Source: Monomorium pharaonis
Lineage: Eukaryota; Arthropoda; Insecta; Hymenoptera; Formicidae
Assembly: GCF_013373865.1 (NCBI RefSeq)
Contig: NC_050467.1
Coordinates: forward strand, 9,050,795-9,114,794
Direction: 5' to 3'
DNA length: 64,000 bases
A program made the translations under genes and the position numbers. The first letter of the stretch is position 1. Every line of letters begins with the position of its first letter. The notes below the pieces were generated by a model. The model had not been told where the DNA came from. It ran no database searches and saw only the letters and a program-made list of their open reading frames with translations. Of the stretch, positions 10,825-19,598 are shown piece after piece.

Positions 10825-11352
10825 TTATTGAAAAATATCAACAATAGTTCGATTGTTCCTTGTGTAACTCTTTTTCTTCTTCTTTGTTTTCTTTTTCTTC
10901 TTCTTCAACGTGTTTGTTCTGTTATGGTAAGTCGCCTTCTTTTTCTTTTGTTGTTTCACGATATGACCGTTGTCACGAGCATTAATTAAATGCCCTATAT
11001 TTGATTTTCTTAGTGTTTTATACCCCGATCCCTCCATAAGAATATCGATTTTCTCTTCGGCTTTCCGTTTTAACTTCTCAGCTGAATCTTTTATACGGGT
11101 ATTAAATGCTTCTTTAAACGGTATATCTCTTTGTATTACATCATGAGCTACACTCATCCCAGAACGAACAACTTCTTTACCGATAGCCTTTGCACCTTTT
11201 GACAAAAGAGGTAAAACACGACGAAAAAGGCCCCCGAGAAAACTACCAATTCCATGCCCTTGTTGATTCGCTGACCCTACATATATGCGTTCAATACCGC
11301 TCTGTCTACCACCACCATATTGAATATCAAAATACTCATCGTAATATGTCAT
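10825..11352 (-). CDS. Basic virion protein with amphipathic segment (pVI/pX-like)
   Basis: Protein of 175 residues. The N-terminal part is tyrosine-rich, then GIGSFLGGLFRRVLPLLSKG (35-54) forms a glycine-rich hydrophobic/basic segment able to fold as an amphipathic helix, followed by FKEAFNTRIKDSAEKLKRKA and a GSGY motif. The C-terminal third is strongly basic with runs of lysine. Proteins of this layout occur next to the major capsid gene in Polintons and adintoviruses and are compared with adenovirus membrane-lytic (pVI) and core (pX) proteins. A role in membrane disruption or genome condensation is inference. It lies between the minor and major capsid genes with gaps of 30 and 27 nt. Confidence 0.75.
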   Translation of the reverse strand: MTYYDEYFDIQYGGGRQSGIERIYVGSANQQGHGIGSFLGGLFRRVLPLLSKGAKAIGKEVVRSGMSVAHDVIQRDIPFKEAFNTRIKDSAEKLKRKAEEKIDILMEGSGYKTLRKSNIGHLINARDNGHIVKQQKKKKATYHNRTNTLKKKKKKTKKKKKSYTRNNRTIVDIFQ

Positions 11353-11382
11353 TTTTTCTTTTTAATGTTTATTTAATCTAAT

Positions 11383-12216
11383 CTAATCTAATCTTTTAAA
11401 GTGCAGTGTTACAGTCAATGTACCGTATTCAAATGGTATAGGCTGTCCAAATTCATTTCTTATATCAATCTCAATTGCTTGCAAAGAAGTATGGAGTAGT
11501 GGTATATATTTGGACGTTGCAAAACTTTTATGTTTGACCGAACCATAAACGTACGATTCTATATCTAAAGATACGGTACGGAGTAATGGTGTTTGCACAT
11601 CACCTGTAATGTAAGATTCACATATATCTGTATATACAAACAACGTCGCAGGTAATGCTCTGATTAAACTAGCTGGTCTAGATGCTACCCAAGGTTTTTC
11701 ATCATCACCATACAAAATATGATACCCTCTTTTTTTCATATCCGAATCATATCCAAATATTTGTGTTAATGTTGGCGATAATTGGATAGTATGCTTATAT
11801 TCGCGGCAATGTTTACAGGAACGTTGTGCTGTAATATAACCGTTTCTATCTAATGTAAAAATTAAATGCTCGCTCAACGATGTTCCATTCACTGTTGTAA
11901 TAAAATCATCAATTGTCTGATAGAAACCCCGTGGTATAATGTGGTGTTCTACAAATATATTTAGCTTTTCTTCTACACCCCTCAATGTATCAAGCATCTG
12001 TGGTTCGATGATATAGTTTCTTCTTACTATTGTTTTTTCATCTTCAGGAAGATGAAGAAATGTCATAGGTATTTGAATATCAGTTAAAGAAACGCCCCAT
12101 TCACCTTGTAAACGCAATTGTTGTGGTAATCGTGTAATAAAATGTGTCGTTGTGTTATCCGGAAAATATGAGATACTGCTGTTGCTAGGCAAAACTACAT
12201 AAAAATTATCCCTCAT
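11383..12216 (-). CDS. Minor capsid (penton-like) protein
   Basis: Protein of 277 residues beginning MRDNFYVVLPSNSS, with the beta-rich pattern (NTTTHFITRLPQQLRLQGEW, ALPATLFVYTDICESYI, GTLTVTLHFKRLD at the C terminus) typical of the Polinton penton-like protein predicted to form pentamers of single jelly rolls at capsid vertices. Its ATG overlaps the integrase stop by the bases ATGA (12213-12216). It is followed after 30 nt by the basic virion gene. An AATAAA on the minus strand at about 11366-11371 lies just past its stop, so a separate mRNA end here is possible. Size and position agree with the family. Confidence 0.8.
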   Translation of the reverse strand: MRDNFYVVLPSNSSISYFPDNTTTHFITRLPQQLRLQGEWGVSLTDIQIPMTFLHLPEDEKTIVRRNYIIEPQMLDTLRGVEEKLNIFVEHHIIPRGFYQTIDDFITTVNGTSLSEHLIFTLDRNGYITAQRSCKHCREYKHTIQLSPTLTQIFGYDSDMKKRGYHILYGDDEKPWVASRPASLIRALPATLFVYTDICESYITGDVQTPLLRTVSLDIESYVYGSVKHKSFATSKYIPLLHTSLQAIEIDIRNEFGQPIPFEYGTLTVTLHFKRLD

Positions 12217-13289
12217 TTTTTTTTCAAATCGTTAGGCTTTATCCACCTATTAAAACTTTCTGGAAAACCACGCCAGCTAATGAAGATACGTCTTGTACGG
12301 CCTCGACCTTTACGGCGAATTATTCTTTCAATCCTAAGATCTGTCTTTGCATAATCTCGTTGAACTCTGGTCAATTCTTCTTCGTAAAAGACGCCGTCGA
12401 TGTCTTCACCTTGAAGGTCACGTAAAAAGTAGACCGGTGGCTGTGGTTGTATGGATATACGTATTATAAGAAAAATTTCTTTACTCCAGCCACCTTCATA
12501 ACCTTTCGCAAATGCAGCTTTGCTACTACTGATTCGCACAAGGTCACCGACCTTGTATTTAGGAATACGGGTACGTTTACAAGCATATTTATGCAGAAGA
12601 TTTGCTCGAGCAATTCGAACATTATTCAATGTTACATCTTGGGGGGCCATTTTAATAGCGCTGTGGTATGAGCGATTATACGCATCAACAATATTTTGCA
12701 GTACATCAATATATCGTTTATTTTTTGTGTAGGTAAAATATCTCCATATACGTTCTTTTAACGTTCTGTTAAATCGTTCGACAACTGCTGCTTTCACATC
12801 TGGATTACGAGCTACTCGAAAACCAATTTTTGCATTTTTTAAGTAAATCTGTGTGGCTGCCCCTACAAATTCTTTACCTCGATCAGTTTGTAGAACAATA
12901 GGACGTCTACCATTACTGCGTGATAGTATATGTGCTAAGCCTTTTGCAACACCAGCACTTGTTTTATCCCGCAGTTTTTCAACCCAAACAAATTTACTTA
13001 AAGCGTCAATAACGACCAGTAAATATGCATAATTGTTATTATAATTTTTAATTGCCCGTAGATCTACGATATCTGCCTCCCACAAATCATCAATATTATA
13101 TAAATTGTAAAAACGTCGCGGGTATCGACGTCGTAAAGGCTTGTGTAACGTATATGCATCTTGATTCTCCAACCATGCAATTGTTTTGTCTTTGGAAATT
13201 GTTTTATTTGTTTCACGTAATAATTTCGGCGCTCCAGAAAAAGAGGCCTTATTAGAAGGGTTGTAATAGATTTTTTCCAATCTCTTCAT
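12213..13289 (-). CDS. int: Retroviral-type integrase with C-terminal chromodomain
   Basis: Protein of 358 residues. The rve-type catalytic core shows Asp73 (LWEADIVDLRAI), Asp136 (IVLQTDRGKEFVG) and Glu171 (VVERFNRTLKERIW), an exact DD(35)E spacing. It is followed by a small basic domain around RIPKYKVGDLVRISSSK and a C-terminal chromodomain-like segment, about 318-355 (IERIIRRKG through WRGFPESFNRW). No classical HHCC zinc finger is visible at the N terminus. The enzyme joins the element ends to target DNA and would produce the observed 6-bp duplication; the chromodomain may steer insertion to marked chromatin. It starts 9 nt after the upstream stop and overlaps the minor capsid gene by 4 nt. 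Confidence 0.93.
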   Translation of the reverse strand: MKRLEKIYYNPSNKASFSGAPKLLRETNKTISKDKTIAWLENQDAYTLHKPLRRRYPRRFYNLYNIDDLWEADIVDLRAIKNYNNNYAYLLVVIDALSKFVWVEKLRDKTSAGVAKGLAHILSRSNGRRPIVLQTDRGKEFVGAATQIYLKNAKIGFRVARNPDVKAAVVERFNRTLKERIWRYFTYTKNKRYIDVLQNIVDAYNRSYHSAIKMAPQDVTLNNVRIARANLLHKYACKRTRIPKYKVGDLVRISSSKAAFAKGYEGGWSKEIFLIIRISIQPQPPVYFLRDLQGEDIDGVFYEEELTRVQRDYAKTDLRIERIIRRKGRGRTRRIFISWRGFPESFNRWIKPNDLKKK

Positions 13290-13298
13290 ACTTTAGTT

Positions 13299-14108
13299 TT
13301 ATTTTTTCTTTTTTTTATTTAAAGGGGTTAAACTTTCCCAATTATTCTTATTAGTATAACGCTCGTAGACGTCGGTATCATCCGTGAAAAACTCGCTCGA
13401 GTCAGATGTCTGACGTACTATTCCACCAGCATCCAACGATACAATGTTAGGTATTTGAAGCGTATGACTGTCGGTGTTCAAATCATTTGACCAAAAATTT
13501 TGGTTTCCTATAAATTCACGGAGTATCTTTACAGTACGCAGGAGTGATGCAAAATGATGTCTTCCGACAGGTCTTTCCATTTTTCTAGAACGCATAGCGT
13601 CATTTATAAGATCGATAATATTAGATTCATCTATTTTCAAACCGTTAATAGTGACAACTCCATATTTATCCCAACTTAGTCGATCAGAAGCGTTAGAATG
13701 TATATGATTTAATAAAAGTTTAGCTTTTTGACGAAATTTTAAAGGCACACTATCCAAAATTAATATGTCGTCTAGACAGTCTTTTTTTTTTTTCATCTCT
13801 TCATCCTCTGAATATTTTGATTGTATTGTTTTATAATCGTTATTATCAAGGCTAGTCTTAAAAGGTGATGTGTTACGTTTTGCTTCTTCCACGAAGTATA
13901 GATAACGTTGTAGTATATGTAAATAGGCCTTGCATTTTTCTCTTTCGTCCGCAAATTTGCTTGAGTTGAGAATTTCACGCATTTCTTCATCTAATCTACT
14001 TAATGTAGTACCAGGTGTTTGAATTGTTTTATTATTATTATTCAATACATGTGTTAATTGCTCGACTTTTTCTTCTGGTATCAAGACCATTTTTTTTGCG
14101 TATTCCAT
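13299..14108 (-). CDS. Conserved-type Polinton protein of unknown function
   Basis: Protein of 269 residues. The N-terminal third (KKMVLIPEEKVEQL, then LSRLDEEMREIL and YLHILQRYLYFV) is predicted helical, with a pattern I have seen in arthropod Polinton proteins lying between the ATPase and integrase. A middle block (LDSVPLKFRQKAKLLLNHI, then LSWDKYGVVTINGLKIDESN) is mixed alpha/beta, and the tail ends in a lysine run. No catalytic motif is evident. It sits 6 nt after the 115-residue gene and 9 nt before the integrase. Given its place among structural genes a virion or assembly role is plausible, but that is inference. Confidence 0.7.
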   Translation of the reverse strand: MEYAKKMVLIPEEKVEQLTHVLNNNNKTIQTPGTTLSRLDEEMREILNSSKFADEREKCKAYLHILQRYLYFVEEAKRNTSPFKTSLDNNDYKTIQSKYSEDEEMKKKKDCLDDILILDSVPLKFRQKAKLLLNHIHSNASDRLSWDKYGVVTINGLKIDESNIIDLINDAMRSRKMERPVGRHHFASLLRTVKILREFIGNQNFWSNDLNTDSHTLQIPNIVSLDAGGIVRQTSDSSEFFTDDTDVYERYTNKNNWESLTPLNKKKKK

Positions 14109-14114
14109 TATTCT

Positions 14115-14462
14115 TTAGCTACCTCCTATAAGACGAGATAATACAGTACCCAATATAGGTGCTAGTAATAAAGGTAAGAAGCCTCCTCGTTGTACGATTA
14201 AGCGCTTTTTGTTCTTCCAAGAATCGTTTTTATTGGCTAGTCGTCGTAATATGTGCGCATAACGTTTCAAACGCTGTTTATATGGTTGTTTAAGAGTCAC
14301 ATTACCACGTAATATGTTTAAAGCACACTCACATATACACTTGACGAGTTTCGGATCAGCCTTTTTCAAGATAGCAATTCGTTGTTCGCTACTAAGATGA
14401 CATAATGCCCGTAGTATTGAAGCATGTTTTTGACCGAATAAAATATGCGCGGGCGGTGCCAT
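14115..14462 (-). CDS. Small Polinton protein with hydrophobic C-terminal segment
   Basis: Protein of 115 residues. The first half is helical with ICECALNILRGNV (43-55) and a basic helix KQRLKRYAHILRRL (62-75); the last 23 residues, GGFLPLLLAPILGTVLSRLI plus a short tail, are glycine-rich and strongly hydrophobic, fitting a membrane-active or membrane-inserted peptide. Similar small proteins with a basic middle and a GGFL-type tail occur in arthropod Polintons. It is the first gene of the compact minus-strand block and is followed after only 6 nt by the 269-residue gene. Function is unknown; a membrane-penetration or core role is inferred from composition only. Confidence 0.7.
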   Translation of the reverse strand: MAPPAHILFGQKHASILRALCHLSSEQRIAILKKADPKLVKCICECALNILRGNVTLKQPYKQRLKRYAHILRRLANKNDSWKNKKRLIVQRGGFLPLLLAPILGTVLSRLIGGS

Positions 14463-14658
14463 TATACAAATTACGTGATCGCTGGTAATAAAAAATCGCT
14501 GTTATCTGCCTGTCTGTTAATATAAGAGATGTTTTAGCTACTGACAAGATTTGAATTAACTCTTGGGTATAAATATATTAAGTGAGTCTCTGTATAAAAT
14601 ATTAGATGTAGATTATCGGAGCTGTGTTTCTCGTATTATATTTTTACTCTTTATCTCT

Positions 14659-15276
14659 TTACGTGGTATATTGATACTCATCATCCGGAAATATATGTGT
14701 ACGAAAACGACAATTTTCCGGTGTAGATTGTTTTAAATCTAGTAATAAATAACCATGAGGAGTAGATGCTGCATCGTTATATATCTCCCGTAAAAACCGG
14801 ATATTCTCCGGATAAACTTGACGAGCTAAATGTTGTATTTGGGCTCTATCCCTAGGATTTTTAAACACAACTATATAATTAGCATTCAACGAAATATCCC
14901 GCATACCACGACCTTGATGAAATAAATTCTGTGTGATAAAAATAACACTTATATTTTTATGGTGGCTCCCTTTTATAAATAAATCTACAACAGTGTTATC
15001 AGATGCTTCGCGCATAAGATCGTCAATAACAATAAGTTTTGGTCGTAGATCATTAACATAATCATCATTTCGTGGTAGACCCTCGCGAAATTCGACATTA
15101 TCACCATATTCAGTATAACTTGGCTGCCATTCTGAATAGTAAAACAATATACGATCAAACTTGGTGTCGCTCATAGTATCTATGTTTCGAAAAAATCTTT
15201 TCACGAAGAAGGTTTTACCACAACCTGTGGGACCACAGATCATAGAAGTCCAAGGATGTTTCCAACGCGTATCCAT
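14659..15276 (-). CDS. FtsK/HerA-type DNA-packaging ATPase
   Basis: Protein of 205 residues with a Walker A motif GPTGCGKT at 15-22, a Walker B motif LIVIDDLM at 81-88 and a downstream polar strand VIFITQNLFHQ at 111-121 that fits the sensor position of A32-like ATPases. It matches the compact packaging ATPase found in Polintons, virophages and adenovirus-like viruses, which pumps genomic DNA into the preformed capsid. The start ATG begins MDTRWKHPWTSMICG, so the P-loop is close to the N terminus, as usual in this group. The flanking intergenic gaps (14463-14658 and 15277-15455) hold no other gene and probably contain promoters. Confidence 0.9.
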   Translation of the reverse strand: MDTRWKHPWTSMICGPTGCGKTFFVKRFFRNIDTMSDTKFDRILFYYSEWQPSYTEYGDNVEFREGLPRNDDYVNDLRPKLIVIDDLMREASDNTVVDLFIKGSHHKNISVIFITQNLFHQGRGMRDISLNANYIVVFKNPRDRAQIQHLARQVYPENIRFLREIYNDAASTPHGYLLLDLKQSTPENCRFRTHIFPDDEYQYTT

Positions 15277-15420
15277 CTTAGCGACTAACCAAAGTTGGCG
15301 GAAGTTTCTGATTAAAAGATTTCTTACACCATAATATAGTTATCTAAATATTAAAATATCTAAGTATTAAAATATTTTAAAAAGTAAAGTAAAAAAACTT
15401 TTTTTATTGTATCGATATTT

Positions 15421-15426
15421 TTTATT
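15421..15426 (-). terminator. Poly(A) signal AATAAA after the polymerase gene
   Basis: AATAAA on the minus strand, about 30 nt past the polymerase stop codon. Confidence 0.45.
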
Positions 15427-15455
15427 TCAAGAAATTGTAAGCATATAATAAATAA

Positions 15456-18400
15456 TTATAAATTACAATAACCATACGGTAATGAACCATAAGATCCTTC
15501 ACGCCTTCTTTTATCGAAAGTCTGTTTACATGTTTTATGCTCGGAATTTGTTATAACGTTATGAAACTCTGTACGCCTAATAGCTTTGAAATGAAGTGTT
15601 ATAGGGGTATCCAGCTCATTTGTAATAAGAGATCTGACAGAATGGTAATTGATTAATTTACTATTTGCGAAATTAAGAGTAATACCCTTAGCCTTACAAA
15701 TTTCGGCGGTACTACCATCAGGTTTACGTACTACAAAAGCATAAAATTTCGGACCACCCGAAACAAAAGATTCGATATAACTACCCGTACCATAACACGT
15801 TAATTCATCTGTCAAATCACCCAACAATTTACCAGTTGGCGGTTCATATTCGTTTGGTGAAATACCCCTTACATATATACAGGAATCTGTATCGCAGTAT
15901 AACACTCGTTTGTCAAGACGTTCGAGATATTCATATAATTTTAAACGCGCTTGAGCTGTTGTGTATGCGGCTATTACAACATTTGTTATCGAAGATGGTG
16001 TTAAATTTTCGTCTGTACTTATATAACCAACATATAAAACGTCGTCATTAACAGGTAGTATACTTGTAACGTTAACTTCATTACTGGAGAGTAGCTGTAT
16101 CAATCTGCTACGTGTTGTCACAATTTCAACTTTAGGAAGATTTTCGCGCTGACCAAATTTACCCCAAAAAGAATTTAAACATAATTTTGAAACAGCTCGG
16201 AGACCTGGATTGACACATATTTTTTTCGACTCCAATTTAACACCTTCCGCTCGCTCATATTCCTCTATGTATCGTATTTTAGATTCCTCATCAACGCAAT
16301 CGGAAGGCCAACCACTAGCTTCTTGCTTAATTTTTAAGAAAGTGTTTATGTATTCTGTGAAGTGACCACCCTCCTTAGTTTGAGAATTATATTGTGTTAC
16401 GTCGTATTGCCAAATTTCATAAATATTTTTGATCTTATAACCAACGCTTACTGCTTTACGTATTTCATGAACCACCCAAGTCCCTGTAAATTCGCGATCA
16501 GTAACATCCTCGTGTATACAATTTGATTGATACTTATTTTCGCAACATGTACGGCATAAAGCAAACATTAATTTACCATGCATTCGTACGGGTAACACAG
16601 GGTGATAAAGATTACGAGGTGGTAATATTGTACAGTGAACAAGGCCTTCTATTTTATCGATTTCGACTCCTGTAGGACCTGTTAATTCGCGACATTCTTC
16701 GCCGACGTATATTTTCGGGTGTCCTACAGGAAATTTACCTGTTTTACAAATATAAGGGTAAAGAGAACATACATCGACATAATGTATTTTCTTATTATCC
16801 TTTACATCATACAGAGATACCATGTTTTCTGTACGACCTCCGTAAAAGGCATCACGTGGATTTAACACTTTCAGCGATATAGAGGTTTGGTTTTTTTCTA
16901 AAAATATACGCATATCTTCTCTAGATGCTAAAATACGATCATAGTCACACTCCCACATTTCTGTTAAAATATATCCGGCAGATATAATTTTTGCTGTAAT
17001 AAACTGTGTGCGTTCCAAACGCGTATCCATGGTATCAGTGGTAGTACCGCTGTTTTTATTTACAGTATAGCATCGGGGACAACCATGCCAATAACAACCG
17101 TGAAACTGTAAAACATGTTTAATCATCGTGTTCTCAATAGTTTCTTCGTAATAACCGTCAACCAAGATATCTTCGGGTAGCCGTGTTTCACGACCACGCC
17201 CAGCATGAGCTATAATACGACCCAATTCATGTTCCATCCAAATCAACCAAGAAATAGCTTTACGCGATTGTTTTTGACCCCACCGATAACCCCCTGTAGG
17301 TATAATACCTATACTATTTTTTTGAAGAAAATTTTTACGGTAAACACGTGAGCAGGCCGATGCTATTGTTGTACTCTCCTCGAAAGAACAAACTTTACCG
17401 CATTCAATAAACATTTTACGAAAAGCTAAACAAGCTCGGCGTAATATTGTTACATCATTTTTGCAGTATTGTACAATTTCTTTTGCAAAATCAAATATAT
17501 AGTTTGAATGTTTTTCCTTGTTATACCAAAGTAAAAAACGTTCGCGTTCATCGTTATGCATATAACATGGTGAATAATATTTTATATCTGGTAATGGTCC
17601 TATATAATTTTGATTTTCAGGTGTATTAAATAAATGCGGGAATGTGCCTTTTGTAGTACAACTATCAAGTGCAAAAGTTTTCGGTAAAGCGCTTAACGGC
17701 ATGTGAAAATAATTTAAGCTATCAAGAAATGTAGTGTGACCTATTGTCATTACAACGATGTTTGTACCATTTAATATTATTGATGGCATCTCATTCATAC
17801 TACCTCGCGTAGCAAAATATCGTAAAATAAATTGAGCATCAAAAGCTTTTGCATTATGAGCAATACAGATTGTGCGTTTGAAAGAACGTAACGGTTTTGT
17901 TGCCAAGTCAACGAATTGCTTTACAGGATCTTGATTAAATACATATTCGCGCACACCGCAATATTGACATATTTTTGACATATCACTGTTATCGTTTAAA
18001 CAATAACTACACGCTTGTTGAACAACGCATAAGCTAGGTACATGTACAAACGTTTTATCATCCCCTTTAACACGCATATTTTGTTGTGTTTCAAAGTCGT
18101 AAAATAAAAAAACGATTTTTGACTGATTATTTTTAGTTTGTTTTATAGGTTGAATGTAACATAAATGATTAATAGGATAAAAATCTTTACATATTTTGCA
18201 ATATGTAATATTACAATCGTGCTTTTGCTTTTTATCTGTTGAAATAAATCTTGAACATATATTACATATTTTTAATGTATCACACACACTTTTTTTATCT
18301 TTTCTTTTTTTATTGTCTAACGTTATGGGTTTTAAATGCCGTTGAAAACAATTATTATTGTAAAAAGATCTTTTACAAGAATTACATTTAATATGAGGGT

Positions 18401-19421
18401 TTACAGCCGTTATGCACGGTGGTTGCCCCATACAGCGATTGCATTTTTGTAAACATTTATGATCACTTATTCTAGTATACGCTATATTACAAGCTATACA
18501 AAAACCGCGACTACCTACGGCAGCCCGTAAGTTTAAAATAGGTTCAAAATGGTGTATTCTACGATAATATAAAAGACGTAATGTGTGTGTGATACTATTA
18601 AATATATTCATTACATATCTCGTACCGTCATATAAAGTTTCTCCACCGTAACCTAGTGTTTCAACTTCATATAAGACGATAGCGATGCCAAATTCCGCTA
18701 AATATTTTTGAAATTGTTCTAATTCTTCTATTGTACATCCATTATCCGGTATATTTACTTTTGCATTTCTTACAAGTTCGAGAGCCTTCTCTTTTTGTAA
18801 TCTGCCGCGAGATAAACGTATAGACATCCAATGTTTGTGTAATTCGCCCGAACGAATTTCACCTCGTTCCACGTACGCTCGTGCTGCTACTAACGACCGT
18901 GGTAAGCAAAGATTGTCGGAATTTGTTATTGATAATATTGATCGTTTCGCCACATTATCCAGGGTTAGTTTTCTGCGTGAACCACCGTTTACGCGACGTA
19001 TTATACAAGTTGTTAATGTGCAGCTATCATTAATATGGAAATCTGAGGCACTTTGAGCGACTCGACTCACTAATTCCCACAAATCTATATTTCTAAAATC
19101 TCGTACATAACGGTAAGACAGCCACACAGGCCCATGGGCAAGAGTATCAGCAGTAAATGTCACGCCTATATAATCGTCAGGATTGCTCGAATTTGTAAGA
19201 TATACATGTACTTCTGCAAATACTTTATCTAACCATCTTAAAGGATTGAAACCTTCTGGCGGTTGTCGTACAACGAATGTTATCTCATGTCCATGAGTGT
19301 CAAATCGTTGAAAATAGCGTCGATTTTCTCGTAAAATATTAAATGATGTCGGTTCACCCACTTCATCAGAATCTTGAACGTGTTGCTTATTCTCTCTTTC
19401 TCCAAGCTGTTCTATCTCCAC
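15456..19421 (-). CDS. polB: Protein-primed family B DNA polymerase with OTU-like and Vsr-like regions
   Basis: Protein of 1321 residues with no internal stop. Exonuclease motifs: DFET (442-445), AHNAKAFDAQFI (521-532) and YCKNDV (652-657). Polymerase motifs: A, DVCSLYP (883-889); B, KLCLNSFWGKFG (1079-1090); C, YCDTDS (1175-1180). The long interval between A and B fits the TPR insertions of protein-primed enzymes. Upstream, residues about 162-300 look like an OTU cysteine protease (Asp169, Cys172, His291 in HHFEPI), and 307-422 is rich in CxxC/HxC zinc-binding pairs. Between the exonuclease and motif A, residues about 750-825 (ILVDGY, HGCYWHGCPRC, MWECD) resemble a Vsr-type nuclease. It replicates the linear element genome. 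The start codon follows a polypurine leader. Confidence 0.95.
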   Translation of the reverse strand: MEIEQLGERENKQHVQDSDEVGEPTSFNILRENRRYFQRFDTHGHEITFVVRQPPEGFNPLRWLDKVFAEVHVYLTNSSNPDDYIGVTFTADTLAHGPVWLSYRYVRDFRNIDLWELVSRVAQSASDFHINDSCTLTTCIIRRVNGGSRRKLTLDNVAKRSILSITNSDNLCLPRSLVAARAYVERGEIRSGELHKHWMSIRLSRGRLQKEKALELVRNAKVNIPDNGCTIEELEQFQKYLAEFGIAIVLYEVETLGYGGETLYDGTRYVMNIFNSITHTLRLLYYRRIHHFEPILNLRAAVGSRGFCIACNIAYTRISDHKCLQKCNRCMGQPPCITAVNPHIKCNSCKRSFYNNNCFQRHLKPITLDNKKRKDKKSVCDTLKICNICSRFISTDKKQKHDCNITYCKICKDFYPINHLCYIQPIKQTKNNQSKIVFLFYDFETQQNMRVKGDDKTFVHVPSLCVVQQACSYCLNDNSDMSKICQYCGVREYVFNQDPVKQFVDLATKPLRSFKRTICIAHNAKAFDAQFILRYFATRGSMNEMPSIILNGTNIVVMTIGHTTFLDSLNYFHMPLSALPKTFALDSCTTKGTFPHLFNTPENQNYIGPLPDIKYYSPCYMHNDERERFLLWYNKEKHSNYIFDFAKEIVQYCKNDVTILRRACLAFRKMFIECGKVCSFEESTTIASACSRVYRKNFLQKNSIGIIPTGGYRWGQKQSRKAISWLIWMEHELGRIIAHAGRGRETRLPEDILVDGYYEETIENTMIKHVLQFHGCYWHGCPRCYTVNKNSGTTTDTMDTRLERTQFITAKIISAGYILTEMWECDYDRILASREDMRIFLEKNQTSISLKVLNPRDAFYGGRTENMVSLYDVKDNKKIHYVDVCSLYPYICKTGKFPVGHPKIYVGEECRELTGPTGVEIDKIEGLVHCTILPPRNLYHPVLPVRMHGKLMFALCRTCCENKYQSNCIHEDVTDREFTGTWVVHEIRKAVSVGYKIKNIYEIWQYDVTQYNSQTKEGGHFTEYINTFLKIKQEASGWPSDCVDEESKIRYIEEYERAEGVKLESKKICVNPGLRAVSKLCLNSFWGKFGQRENLPKVEIVTTRSRLIQLLSSNEVNVTSILPVNDDVLYVGYISTDENLTPSSITNVVIAAYTTAQARLKLYEYLERLDKRVLYCDTDSCIYVRGISPNEYEPPTGKLLGDLTDELTCYGTGSYIESFVSGGPKFYAFVVRKPDGSTAEICKAKGITLNFANSKLINYHSVRSLITNELDTPITLHFKAIRRTEFHNVITNSEHKTCKQTFDKRRREGSYGSLPYGYCNL

Positions 19422-19598
19422 TTCTCCCTCCTCCTTTTTTTTCTCTTCTTCTTCTTCTTCTTCTTCTGCAGCCGTATCACATGTCGCACGACCACACCCT
19501 GTTTGTATTGTTAATATATCTGTAATAAAAATATTAATAAAACTTTTTTTTTCTCTTTTAACTTTTCTGTAAATTTATTTATTTATTTTATTACTAAC

